This document shows positions 16,657 to 24,561 of a stretch of DNA of 30,109 bases, one piece after another. Position numbers and translations under genes: made by a program. Below the pieces are notes generated by a model, which was not told the DNA's origin, searched no databases, and saw nothing but the letters and a program-made list of their open reading frames with translations. Source of the stretch: Acidiferrobacteraceae bacterium (lineage in GTDB: Bacteria; Pseudomonadota; Gammaproteobacteria; Acidiferrobacterales; Acidiferrobacteraceae); the NCBI GenBank assembly GCA_027343725.1, contig DAHWKH010000106.1, positions 1 to 30,109 of the forward strand. The letters are read 5' to 3'. Positions within the stretch are counted from its first letter, which is position 1. Every line of letters starts with the position of its first letter.

Positions 16657-17462
16657 CGCGCCCGCGGGCCTGCCGCCGCGCCCTTGGCGCCGCGCCCGCG
16701 TTGGACAAGGCTTGCCTCGAGCGCTTCCATGAGGTTGACGACGCGCGCGCCCGGCTCACGCGCGGGAGCGGCGGCCGCGACGGTCCCCTGTTCGCTCTTT
16801 GTCCGTATGAGCCCAAGGAGCGTCTCGCGATAGTCGTCCTTGTAGCGTTCCGGCTCGAACGGGACCGTGAGGTCATCGATCAATTGCTTGGCGAGCGCAA
16901 GCTCGCGGTCGGTGATGGCGCCCGCGGGCAGGGGGAGGGATTCCTGCGGGATCACCTCGTCGGCATAGTACAAGGTGGTCAGCACGAGCGCCTTGTCGCG
17001 CGCGCGGATGAGCGCCAGGTGCTGCTTTGTGTGGAAGACGATGCGGCCGACCGCGACCCTGCCGGATTCCTCGCAGGCGCGCCGGAAGAGGGCGTAGGCC
17101 TTGTCGGCGGAAGGCCCGGGCGCCACGTAATAGGGGTGTTCGAAATACAGAGGGTCGACCTCCTTCAGGGAGACGAAGTCCTGGATATCGATGGTGCGCG
17201 TCGCCTCCGGGGCCGCCTCGCGCAGCTCGGCGTCGGTCAGCGGGACGTACGATCCGGGCGCCGTTTCATAGGCGCGCAGGGTATGGCGCGCATCCACCTC
17301 CTCGCCGTCCAGCGAGCAGATGCGCTTTTGCCGGAGGCGCGCCTTGTCCTTGTCATGCAGCAGATGAAAGTGCAGGTCCTTCGGGGCGACCGCGCCCACC
17401 ACCCGCACCGGGATGTTGACGAGACCGAAGCTGATGGAGCCTGACCAAAGAGCGCGGGCCAT
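16653..17462 (-). CDS. ku: Ku DNA end-binding protein
   Basis: At 269 aa this is a normal-length bacterial Ku. The N-terminus MARALWSGSISFGLVNIPV is the family signature and the beta-barrel/bridge core continues through residue 250. A short basic alanine-rich tail follows. Homodimeric Ku encircles double-strand-break ends and recruits LigD. It precedes the LigD polymerase gene with an ATGA overlap. The ATG is confirmed by the conserved N-terminus, but the 15 bases before it are pyrimidine-rich and contain no Shine-Dalgarno. An 18-bp perfect GC palindrome lies just upstream, so translation may depend on the preceding KGG-protein gene. Confidence 0.95.
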   Translation of the reverse strand: MARALWSGSISFGLVNIPVRVVGAVAPKDLHFHLLHDKDKARLRQKRICSLDGEEVDARHTLRAYETAPGSYVPLTDAELREAAPEATRTIDIQDFVSLKEVDPLYFEHPYYVAPGPSADKAYALFRRACEESGRVAVGRIVFHTKQHLALIRARDKALVLTTLYYADEVIPQESLPLPAGAITDRELALAKQLIDDLTVPFEPERYKDDYRETLLGLIRTKSEQGTVAAAAPAREPGARVVNLMEALEASLVQRGRGAKGAAAGPRAR

Positions 17463-17474
17463 GGAAGGGAGGGT

Positions 17475-17492
17475 GCGCGGCCGCGGCCGCGC
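17475..17492 (-). repeat. 18-bp perfect GC palindrome between the KGG gene and ku
   Basis: Every base is G or C and the two 9-base halves are exact reverse complements. In RNA it would form a seven-pair stem with a CGCG loop. It sits eight bases after the KGG stop and 12 bases before the Ku ATG, in place of a ribosome-binding site. Possible roles are an intercistronic mRNA stabiliser, partial terminator or protein-binding site; none is demonstrated. Confidence 0.6.
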
Positions 17493-17500
17493 CTGTGGCT

Positions 17501-17848
17501 TTAGACCTTACCGCTTTTCGAGCTGTGCCCGTCCCGTTCGCCGCCGTGCGACTCGGAACGGCTCTCGCGTTTCTCGCCCTCGGAATACTCCTCGTCCCCC
17601 TGCCGCCCCCGGGGTTCCCAGCCCCCGTGCGAGCTCTCGCCACCCTTGCGGCCGATGGTGGCCATGTGTTCGCGATTCTGACTGACCGCCTCGCCTCCTT
17701 TGCGACCCGCCTCACGGGCCTCTTCGGGAGTGAACTCATGCGCGGTCCCCTTTTCGTGCGCCGCCTTGCCGCCTTTGCTTGCAATCTCCCGCTGCTTACC
17801 GGCGTCCATCGCCGCGAAGCCGCGTTTACTCTTGCGCTCATTCGGCAT
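17501..17848 (-). CDS. KGG-repeat stress-induced protein
   Basis: The 115-aa protein is very hydrophilic and carries three KGG repeats: GFAAMDAGKQREIASKGGKA, then EAREAGRKGGEA and ATIGRKGGES. The repeat family (stress-induced bacterial acidophilic repeat, YciG/Con10-like) is small, disordered and induced in stationary phase, osmotic stress and desiccation; molecular function is unsettled. After residue 75 the tail is rich in Gly, Ser, Glu and Arg without repeats. A strong GGAGG lies eight bases before ATG. It is the first gene of the operon with Ku and LigD, suggesting that end-joining is expressed under the same stress. Confidence 0.85.
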   Translation of the reverse strand: MPNERKSKRGFAAMDAGKQREIASKGGKAAHEKGTAHEFTPEEAREAGRKGGEAVSQNREHMATIGRKGGESSHGGWEPRGRQGDEEYSEGEKRESRSESHGGERDGHSSKSGKV

Positions 17849-17981
17849 GAATCGTGCCTCCTATGTGAGTCCGCAAAAACACACCGCCTACGGACACGTA
17901 ACATGGGATCGCAGTCTAGGAGAAGCTCTTAAGGCCGTCATCTGACGAAGGCCCGATGGTCCGGAATCGTTCGAGGAAGGC

Positions 17982-17994
17982 CGCACAGTGTGCG
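17982..17994. promoter_or_regulatory. 13-bp palindrome, possible operator
   Basis: CGCACA-G-TGTGCG is a perfect inverted repeat about 135 bp upstream of the KGG start codon. Its size and symmetry fit a dimeric repressor or activator site, but no known regulator motif is recognised. Confidence 0.3.
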
Positions 17995-18093
17995 ACAAGG
18001 GCTATGATACCCTGCAAAGAGATCGAGTGCTATGGAAATTCCGAGCCGGGGATCGGGCGCAGGGCGGATAGGACCCATGGCGCGGCGCCGGGC

Positions 18094-18131
18094 AAAAAAA
18101 ACCTCCGGACTAGGGGGGAAAAGCCGGAGGT
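18094..18131 (-). terminator. Rho-independent terminator downstream of the UDP-sugar genes
   Basis: Reading leftward, an 8-bp stem (ACCTCCGG with CCGGAGGT, counting the A-T pair shared with the tract) closes a 15-base loop and is followed by eight T residues. It lies about 130 bp past the stop of the epimerase gene, so it ends the dehydrogenase-epimerase transcript and isolates the KGG/NHEJ operon. Confidence 0.8.
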
Positions 18132-18259
18132 CGTAAAGGCCTTAAAAGGATTAAGGCGCCGCTCAGGGAGGAGGACGAGCGGATGCGCCATTATCGCGGC
18201 GATGTCCGCGCCGGCCATCGGACCAAAGTCGGAGCAGCGGCGCTCGGTGTGGTCGGGGG

Positions 18260-19294
18260 TCATCCGAGATGGTGCGCGCGGGGATGGCTTTCGGCGAAGT
18301 ATTCGCGGTACCAGTCGACGAAGCGCGCCACACCCGTTTCCACGGGCGTTGCGGGCCTAAATCCGAAGTCGGTTTCGAGATCCGCGACGCTTGCGACCGT
18401 TTCCGGGACGTCGCCCGGTTGCAACGGCAGCATCTCGAGGCGCGCCTGCCGCCCGAGGCAGTGTTCGAGAATCTCGATGTAGCGCATCAGGGCCACCGGC
18501 CGGTTGTTGCCGATGTTGTACAGACGAAAGGGGGCGTTGCTGGTCGCGGGATCCGGGTCGTCCGAGGACCACAGGGGCGCGCTCTCGGCGGGGTGATCGA
18601 GCACGGGCACGATGCCGGTGACGATGTCGTCGATATACGTGAAGTCGCGCACCATCCGGCCTTCGTTGAAGACGGTGATGGGGCGGCCCTCGAGGATGCC
18701 TTTGGTGAACAGGAAGAGCGCCATGTCCGGGCGTCCCCAGGGCCCGTAGACGGTGAAAAAGCGCAGGCCCGTCACGGGCAGACGGAAGAGGTGCGCGTAA
18801 CTGTGCGCCAGGAGTTCGTCCGCGCGCTTGGTGGCGGCGTAGAGAGACACCGGGTGATCCACCGGATGGTGCTCCGAAAACGGCTGGCGCGTGTGCGAGC
18901 CATAAACGGAGCTCGAGGAGGCATAGACGAAGTGACGGACCTCGCTGCGGCGCGCGCCCTCGAGGAGATTGACGAAGCCCACGACGTTGGCGTCGACGTA
19001 GGCGTGCGGGTCCTCGAGCGAATGGCGCACGCCGGCTTGCGCCGCGAGATTCATGACGGCATCGAAGCGCGCTTTGGCAAAGAGCGCCGCGATCGCCGGA
19101 CGATCGGCGATGTCGAGCGCATGGAAGACGAAGCCCGGGCGCGCGGAAAGCCGCGCAAGCCGCGCTTTTTTGAGGGTCACGGAGTAGTAGGTGTTGAGGT
19201 TGTCGACGCCGACGACGGTATCGCCGCGGTCGAGCAGGCGATGGGCGAGCGTCGATCCGATGAAACCCGCGGCGCCGGTGACCAGGATGTGCAT
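18260..19294 (-). CDS. UDP-glucuronate 4-epimerase-like (extended SDR)
   Basis: The 344-aa extended short-chain dehydrogenase has the NAD-binding GAAGFIGS at residues 7-14, the serine cluster YASSSSVYG near 125 and the catalytic Tyr152-xxx-Lys156 in LYAATK. The segment VDNLNTYYSVTLKKARL and the TVYGPWGRPDMALFLF motif are typical of UDP-glucuronate 4-epimerases (CapI/LpsL/Uge-like), which make UDP-galacturonate. It starts 26 bp after the dehydrogenase that would supply its substrate, so both are on one transcript. A dTDP-glucose dehydratase is less likely because TDE is absent. The stop is followed by a clear terminator. Confidence 0.85.
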   Translation of the reverse strand: MHILVTGAAGFIGSTLAHRLLDRGDTVVGVDNLNTYYSVTLKKARLARLSARPGFVFHALDIADRPAIAALFAKARFDAVMNLAAQAGVRHSLEDPHAYVDANVVGFVNLLEGARRSEVRHFVYASSSSVYGSHTRQPFSEHHPVDHPVSLYAATKRADELLAHSYAHLFRLPVTGLRFFTVYGPWGRPDMALFLFTKGILEGRPITVFNEGRMVRDFTYIDDIVTGIVPVLDHPAESAPLWSSDDPDPATSNAPFRLYNIGNNRPVALMRYIEILEHCLGRQARLEMLPLQPGDVPETVASVADLETDFGFRPATPVETGVARFVDWYREYFAESHPRAHHLG

Positions 19295-19320
19295 AGGCTG
19301 TCCCTCACGCGTGATCGCTG

Positions 19321-20601
<1,281 letters not shown>

Positions 20602-20764
20602 GGAATGTCCCTATTCCTTGCCATCCTTGCGGAAATCCCGCTTCAGGCCGCACCCTACGGTTCAGCTCCCCACCCCGCAATACGCCGAAAGCAGGATGGC
20701 GCGCAGCGGCGGGGGCCGGGAACATGTGGACTCCATAACGGCCGGGCTGGGCCCAGGGTGTTCC

Positions 20765-21715
20765 ATGAAAGTCCTTGTTACGGGCGGCGCCGGTTTCATC
20801 GGGTCGCATTTGGCGGATCGCTTGGTGGCCGACGGCCATCACGTGACGATATTCGACAACTTCTCGACGGGTCGGCGCGAGAATCTGCAGGGGCGGGCGC
20901 GCACGGCGCGGGTGATCGAGGCCGATATCTGTGACCGCGAAGCGCTGCGCTCGGCATTGGCCGGTATGGACGCGCTGGTGCATCTGGCGGCCGTGGCCTC
21001 GGTGCAGGCCAGCATGCACGACCCCCTGACGACGCACGCGGCCAACCTGGGCGGCACGCTCAACGGCCTGGAAGCCGCGGCCGCGCTCGGCGTGCGGCGG
21101 GTCGTGTATGCGAGCTCGGCCGCGGTCTACGGCACCGAGGCCCCGGTGCCGGTGGCCGAGGACAGCCCGACCGCGCCGCTTTCGCCTTATGCCATCGACA
21201 AGCTCGCAGGTGAGCAGTATCTCGTGTATTTCGCGCGCGAGCGCGGCCTCGATGCCACCGCCCTACGGTTTTTCAACGTCTACGGTCCGCGCCAGGACGC
21301 GAGTTCCCCGTATTCCGGCGTCATCAGCCTCTATGGCGCGCGTCTCGAGGCCGGCTTGCCGTTTCTCGTTTACGGCGACGGGCGCCAGACCCGGGACTTC
21401 GTCTACGTGGCCGATCTCGTGAACGTGCTCGTGCGCGTGCTCATGCGCCGGGATCTGCGCGGCGCGATCCTGAACGTGGGGACCGGCCGGGAGTCCGACC
21501 TGCTGGCGCTGGCCGCGGCCTTCGAGGCCTGGGTCGGGCATCCGCTCGCGCGCCGGTTCCTACCGCCGCGCCACGGGGACATCCGCCGCTCCTGCGCCGA
21601 TGTCCGGCGGTTACGCGCGGCCCTGGGGGATGTCCCGACCACGGACCTCGCAACGGGTCTCGCCCGTCTGCTGGGGCCGAGCGCGCGCCGCGAAATGCGC
21701 GCCTCGGTCAGGTAA
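20765..21715 (+). CDS. NAD-dependent sugar epimerase (WbpP/GalE-like SDR)
   Basis: The 316-aa extended SDR has GGAGFIGS at residues 7-14, YASSAAVYG near 115 and the catalytic Tyr142-xxx-Lys146 in PYAIDK. FFNVYGPRQDASSPYSGVI matches the WbpP/TviC and related UDP-N-acetylhexosamine 4-epimerases, and LVYGDGRQTRDFVYV is a conserved substrate-binding segment. It is divergent from the dehydrogenase with 163 bp between them. The frame is open upstream, but ATG 20765 gives the exact MKVLVTGG N-terminus and has AGGGTG at usable spacing. It overlaps the end of the cnoX-like gene by 8 bp, tail to tail. Confidence 0.85.
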   Translation: MKVLVTGGAGFIGSHLADRLVADGHHVTIFDNFSTGRRENLQGRARTARVIEADICDREALRSALAGMDALVHLAAVASVQASMHDPLTTHAANLGGTLNGLEAAAALGVRRVVYASSAAVYGTEAPVPVAEDSPTAPLSPYAIDKLAGEQYLVYFARERGLDATALRFFNVYGPRQDASSPYSGVISLYGARLEAGLPFLVYGDGRQTRDFVYVADLVNVLVRVLMRRDLRGAILNVGTGRESDLLALAAAFEAWVGHPLARRFLPPRHGDIRRSCADVRRLRAALGDVPTTDLATGLARLLGPSARREMRASVR

Positions 21716-22571
21716 TCGCCAGCGCCAAAAGCCCCCGGTACTTGCGCACCAGCTCCCCCTTGCCGCCCATGAGGGCGAAGGTGCTGAGGAGCCCGCGCCG
21801 GCCGATGTCATCCCCGAAGCCGCGGTCGGCCTTGACGATTGCGAGCCACTGCTCGAGCGCGGCCTCGTAGCGTCCGGCGAGGACGTAGCGCGCCGCAAGC
21901 CAGACGCGCGCCTGCAGGTCCCCGGATCGGGTCTTCACCGTCTCTTCCAGTGCCGGTAGGGGCGGCGCCCCGGACGCCAGGCGCAGGAATTCGAGGCGCG
22001 CCATAAGGGCGGAAAGCTCCGGATCCCCGCCGGCGCGCGCCGAGATCCCCCGCAAGACGCGCTCGCTTTCGTCCACCTCACCCTGTTCGAGCAGGAGGCG
22101 CGCGAGATGAATCCCTGCCCGGTCATTGCCCGGATCGCTCTCGTGGATCGAGCGCAGTTGCGCGAGCGCGTGCTCACTTCCGCCGGCGTTTTCCGCGGCG
22201 AGCGCGGCATCGACGAGTGCGTCGCTCGCGCGCGGGACATGCTGATCCAGGAACGCGCGGATCGTGCGTTCCGGCTGCGCGCCCACGAATTCCGCGACCT
22301 CGGCACCGTTTTTGAAGAGCTTGACCGTCGGCAGGCCGCGGACCCCGAAACGCGCCGCCAGGCCCTGATGTTCGTCACTATTGACCTTGGCAAGAAAAAA
22401 CCGCCCCTGATACTCTTCGGCGAGTTTCGCAAGGATCGGCATCAGGGCCTGACAGGGCCCGCACCAGGCGGCCCAGAAGTCGACGAGGACCGGCGCCTGC
22501 CGGGACCGAATGATGACGTCATGATCGAAGCTCGCGTCGGTGACATCGGTGATGTAGGGTGACGTCGCCAT
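21708..22571 (-). CDS. cnoX: Thioredoxin-TPR co-chaperone, CnoX/YbbN-like
   Basis: The 287-aa protein joins a thioredoxin domain (residues 1-110) to a C-terminal TPR-like helical region (about 115-280). The active site is WCGPC with Cys37 and Cys40, and the cis-proline loop GLPTVKLF is present. E. coli CnoX has the same two-domain layout but a redox-inactive SxxC site. It is a holdase that hands substrates to GroEL and DnaK and protects proteins during hypochlorous stress. This version should be redox active, as in many other proteobacteria. AGGGGA precedes ATG at good spacing. tRNA-Glu lies 60 bp upstream on the same strand with no clear terminator between, so the two may be co-transcribed. 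Confidence 0.87.
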   Translation of the reverse strand: MATSPYITDVTDASFDHDVIIRSRQAPVLVDFWAAWCGPCQALMPILAKLAEEYQGRFFLAKVNSDEHQGLAARFGVRGLPTVKLFKNGAEVAEFVGAQPERTIRAFLDQHVPRASDALVDAALAAENAGGSEHALAQLRSIHESDPGNDRAGIHLARLLLEQGEVDESERVLRGISARAGGDPELSALMARLEFLRLASGAPPLPALEETVKTRSGDLQARVWLAARYVLAGRYEAALEQWLAIVKADRGFGDDIGRRGLLSTFALMGGKGELVRKYRGLLALAIT

Positions 22572-22630
22572 GGAATTCCCCTGTGCGTTTCCCGGCGATA
22601 TGCGGGTGGCGGGTTGTCATATCAAGGGGA

Positions 22631-22706
22631 TGGCGCTCCCTAGGGGACTCGAACCCCTGTTACCGGCGTGAGAGGCCAGCGTCCTAGGCCACTAGACGAA
22701 GGGAGC
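22631..22706 (-). tRNA. tRNA-Glu (anticodon CTC)
   Basis: The 76-nt gene folds as a standard cloverleaf on the minus strand. The acceptor stem GCTCCCT pairs with AGGGAGC, the D arm matches E. coli tRNA-Glu almost base for base, the anticodon stem CTGGC/GCCGG closes the loop CTCTCAC and the T arm holds GGTTCGAGTCC. The anticodon is CTC (22670-22672), reading GAG. CCA is encoded at the 3' end. Many Gammaproteobacteria have only the TTC isoacceptor, so this one suits a genome that favours GAG. Confidence 0.95.
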
Positions 22707-22709
22707 AAA

Positions 22710-22730
22710 ACGGCGGCTCGGGGCCGCCGT
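22710..22730 (-). repeat. GC-rich hairpin in the tRNA-Glu leader
   Basis: ACGGCGGC and GCCGCCGT are perfect 8-base complements around a 5-base loop, ending three bases before the mature tRNA 5' end. Read leftward, the stem is followed by TTTT. It may help 5' processing, act as a weak attenuator or be a binding site. Confidence 0.6.
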
Positions 22731-22741
22731 AAACCGGTGCT

Positions 22742-22769
22742 ATTATACAAGGCTTGACCCAAATTGAAA
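22742..22769 (-). promoter_or_regulatory. Sigma-70 promoter for tRNA-Glu
   Basis: A perfect TATAAT (22742-22747) lies about 35 bases before the mature tRNA. With a 16-base spacer the -35 is TTTCAA (22764-22769), a weak match. Transcription would begin near 22735, at the edge of an 8-bp GC-rich hairpin. Confidence 0.6.
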
Positions 22770-22797
22770 CAAACGCAATCGGAGGACCGGATTCGCT

Positions 22798-24066
22798 TTG
22801 GACGATAACATTAGGGCACCCAGGACCGTGGAGGCGGCGGCCTACGGTGTGACTTCCGAGCGGATCAGCCCGCAGGCCCGGCAAGTCGTGGAACGGCTCC
22901 AGGACGCGGGTTACACCGCTCATCTCGTGGGGGGGTGCGTGCGCGACCTGGTACTCGGGCGCGAACCCAAGGATTTCGATGTCGTGACCGAGGCGCGGCC
23001 CGAGGAGATCCGCCAGATCTTTCGCAATGCGCGCTTGATCGGCCGGCGTTTTCGCCTGGCGCATGTCCATTTCGGGCGCGAGATCATCGAGGTCGCGACC
23101 TACCGCGCGGCACCGGCCGACGACCAGGAGGGCGATCACGGCAACGTGTTCGGGACCGCCGAGGAGGACGCGTTTCGGCGGGATTTCACCGTCAACGCCC
23201 TGTATTACGACCCGTCCGAGGGCGTGATCCGCGACTATGTCGACGGCCTGAAGGACCTGGCGGACGGCTGGCTCCGGGTCATCGGCGATCCCGAGGAGCG
23301 GTTTCGCGAGGACCCCGTGCGCATGCTGCGCGCGGTGCGGTTCGCGGCCAAGCTCGGGCTGCGGCTGACCGCCGAGGGGCGCGCGCTCGTCCCGCAGCTG
23401 GGACCCTTGCTGCGGCAGGTCGCGCCCGCGCGGCTCTTCGAGGAGGTCTTGAAGCTCTTTCAGGCCGGCAACGCGGTCGCGACCCACGACGTGTTGTGGG
23501 AGCATGGCCTGTTCGCGGTCCTATTCCCGGAGGTGGCCGAGGCCTTGGGCGGGGCGCCCGACGACGAGTCGCTGCTGGCGGCGGCGTTGGCGAACAGCGA
23601 TCGGCGCATCGCCGAGGGCAAGCCGGTCACGCCGGCGTTTTTGTTCGCGGCCCTTTTGTGGGAGCCGGTGCGCGAGCAGGCGATCCATGCCGTGGCCGAA
23701 CACACGCCGAGCGCCGAGGCCTGGCAGAACGCCGCCGAGCAGGTGTTGCGCGAGCAACTGAAGGTCATCCTGATCCCGAAGCGTTTCAGTGTCCCGATGC
23801 GCGAGATCTGGAGCCTGCAAAGCCGCTTCGAGCGTCGGTCTGGGCGCCAGGCCTTCCGCTTCCTCGAGAGCAAGCGGTTCCGGGCGGCTTACGATTTCCT
23901 GGGTTTGCGGACCACCGCCGGCGAGTTGGCCCCGGACCTCTTCGACTGGTGGACGCGCTTTCAGGAGGCCTCGGCCGGCGAACAGAAAACCATGGTGGAG
24001 GGGCTGCATGAACGAGGCGAGAAACGCCCGCGCAGGCGCCGCCGGCGTCGCGCATCCGGCGCATGA
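22798..24066 (+). CDS. pcnB: Poly(A) polymerase I
   Basis: The 422-aa nucleotidyltransferase has LVGGCVRDL at about residues 43-51 and the metal-binding pair in DFDV (Asp59, Asp61). RLIGRRFRLAHVHFG and the EDPVRMLRAVRFAAKL block are signatures that separate bacterial poly(A) polymerases from CCA-adding enzymes. A long basic C-terminus (RPRRRRRRR) fits RNA binding. It adds 3' oligo(A) tails that speed RNA decay. The first methionine codon in frame is too far downstream, so the start is TTG 22798. A GGAGG lies 12 bases before it, longer than ideal. E. coli pcnB also uses a poor start codon (AUU), which keeps the enzyme scarce. The 3' end overlaps folK by 59 bp. Confidence 0.93.
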   Translation: MDDNIRAPRTVEAAAYGVTSERISPQARQVVERLQDAGYTAHLVGGCVRDLVLGREPKDFDVVTEARPEEIRQIFRNARLIGRRFRLAHVHFGREIIEVATYRAAPADDQEGDHGNVFGTAEEDAFRRDFTVNALYYDPSEGVIRDYVDGLKDLADGWLRVIGDPEERFREDPVRMLRAVRFAAKLGLRLTAEGRALVPQLGPLLRQVAPARLFEEVLKLFQAGNAVATHDVLWEHGLFAVLFPEVAEALGGAPDDESLLAAALANSDRRIAEGKPVTPAFLFAALLWEPVREQAIHAVAEHTPSAEAWQNAAEQVLREQLKVILIPKRFSVPMREIWSLQSRFERRSGRQAFRFLESKRFRAAYDFLGLRTTAGELAPDLFDWWTRFQEASAGEQKTMVEGLHERGEKRPRRRRRRRASGA

Positions 24067-24550
24067 CGCGATCGTCGGGCTCGGCGCCAACATCGGTGAC
24101 CCCGCCGCGCGCCTGAGCGCCGCCCGCCAGGCCCTGGCCGCCCTGCCGGACACGGTGCTGATGCGCGCCTCGTCACTCTACCGCACAGCACCCGTCGGCT
24201 ATACCGAGCAACCGGATTTTCTGAACGCGGTCTGCTGGTTGAAGACCGATCTCGCCCCCGCGGCCTTGGCCGCGGCGCTTTTCGCGCTCGAGCAGCGCCT
24301 GGGGCGGGTGCGGGGGGCGTTGCGCGACGGCCCGCGGGTCATCGATCTCGACCTCCTCTACTACGAAGGCGTCGAGTCCGAGGGGCCGAACCTGCGTCTC
24401 CCGCACCCCCGGCTGCACGAGCGCGCCTTTGTGCTGTATCCTTGGGCCGAGATCCTGCCGGATTTCCGGATTCCGGGACAGGGGGTCGTGCGCGAGCTGT
24501 GCGCGGGGGTCGAGGGACAGCGAGTGGAGCGATTGCCAGGCGCGTGGTAA
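24008..24550 (+). CDS. folK: 6-hydroxymethyl-7,8-dihydropterin pyrophosphokinase (HPPK)
   Basis: The 180-aa protein shows GLGANIGDP near residue 22, the pterin-binding segment SSLYRTAPVGYTEQPDFLN and the ATP/Mg signature DGPRVIDLDLLYY. It transfers pyrophosphate from ATP to the pterin in folate synthesis. ATG 24008 lies inside the end of pcnB, preceded by GGAGGGG at good spacing. There is no later methionine before the conserved core, so the 59-bp overlap appears real. The result is about 20 residues longer at the N-terminus than E. coli FolK (159 aa). The pcnB-folK pairing is common in Gammaproteobacteria. Confidence 0.93.
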   Translation: MNEARNARAGAAGVAHPAHDAIVGLGANIGDPAARLSAARQALAALPDTVLMRASSLYRTAPVGYTEQPDFLNAVCWLKTDLAPAALAAALFALEQRLGRVRGALRDGPRVIDLDLLYYEGVESEGPNLRLPHPRLHERAFVLYPWAEILPDFRIPGQGVVRELCAGVEGQRVERLPGAW

Positions 24551-24561
24551 GGGAGAGACGT

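Larger units (their letters stand above)
17849..18259. other. Intergenic region between the stress/NHEJ operon and the UDP-sugar genes
   Basis: About 410 bp without a supported gene. It should contain the promoter of the leftward KGG-ku-ligD operon, but I see no convincing -35/-10 pair. It does hold a 13-bp palindrome (17982-17994), a rho-independent terminator for the leftward UDP-sugar genes (18094-18131) and a further 7-bp-stem hairpin at 18139-18157 (GCCTTAA, loop of five, TTAAGGC). Open frames crossing it run through the terminator and have no homology that I recognise. Confidence 0.6.

Noticed and set aside
18030..18263. 77-aa minus-strand frame whose ATG overlaps the epimerase stop as ATGA
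   Set aside because: The rho-independent terminator at 18094-18131 lies inside it, and it has no recognised homology, so the overlap is probably chance.
20747..20756. CTGGGCCCAG palindrome before the second epimerase
   Set aside because: A 10-bp palindrome of common GC bases beside a ribosome site is not unusual in DNA of this composition.
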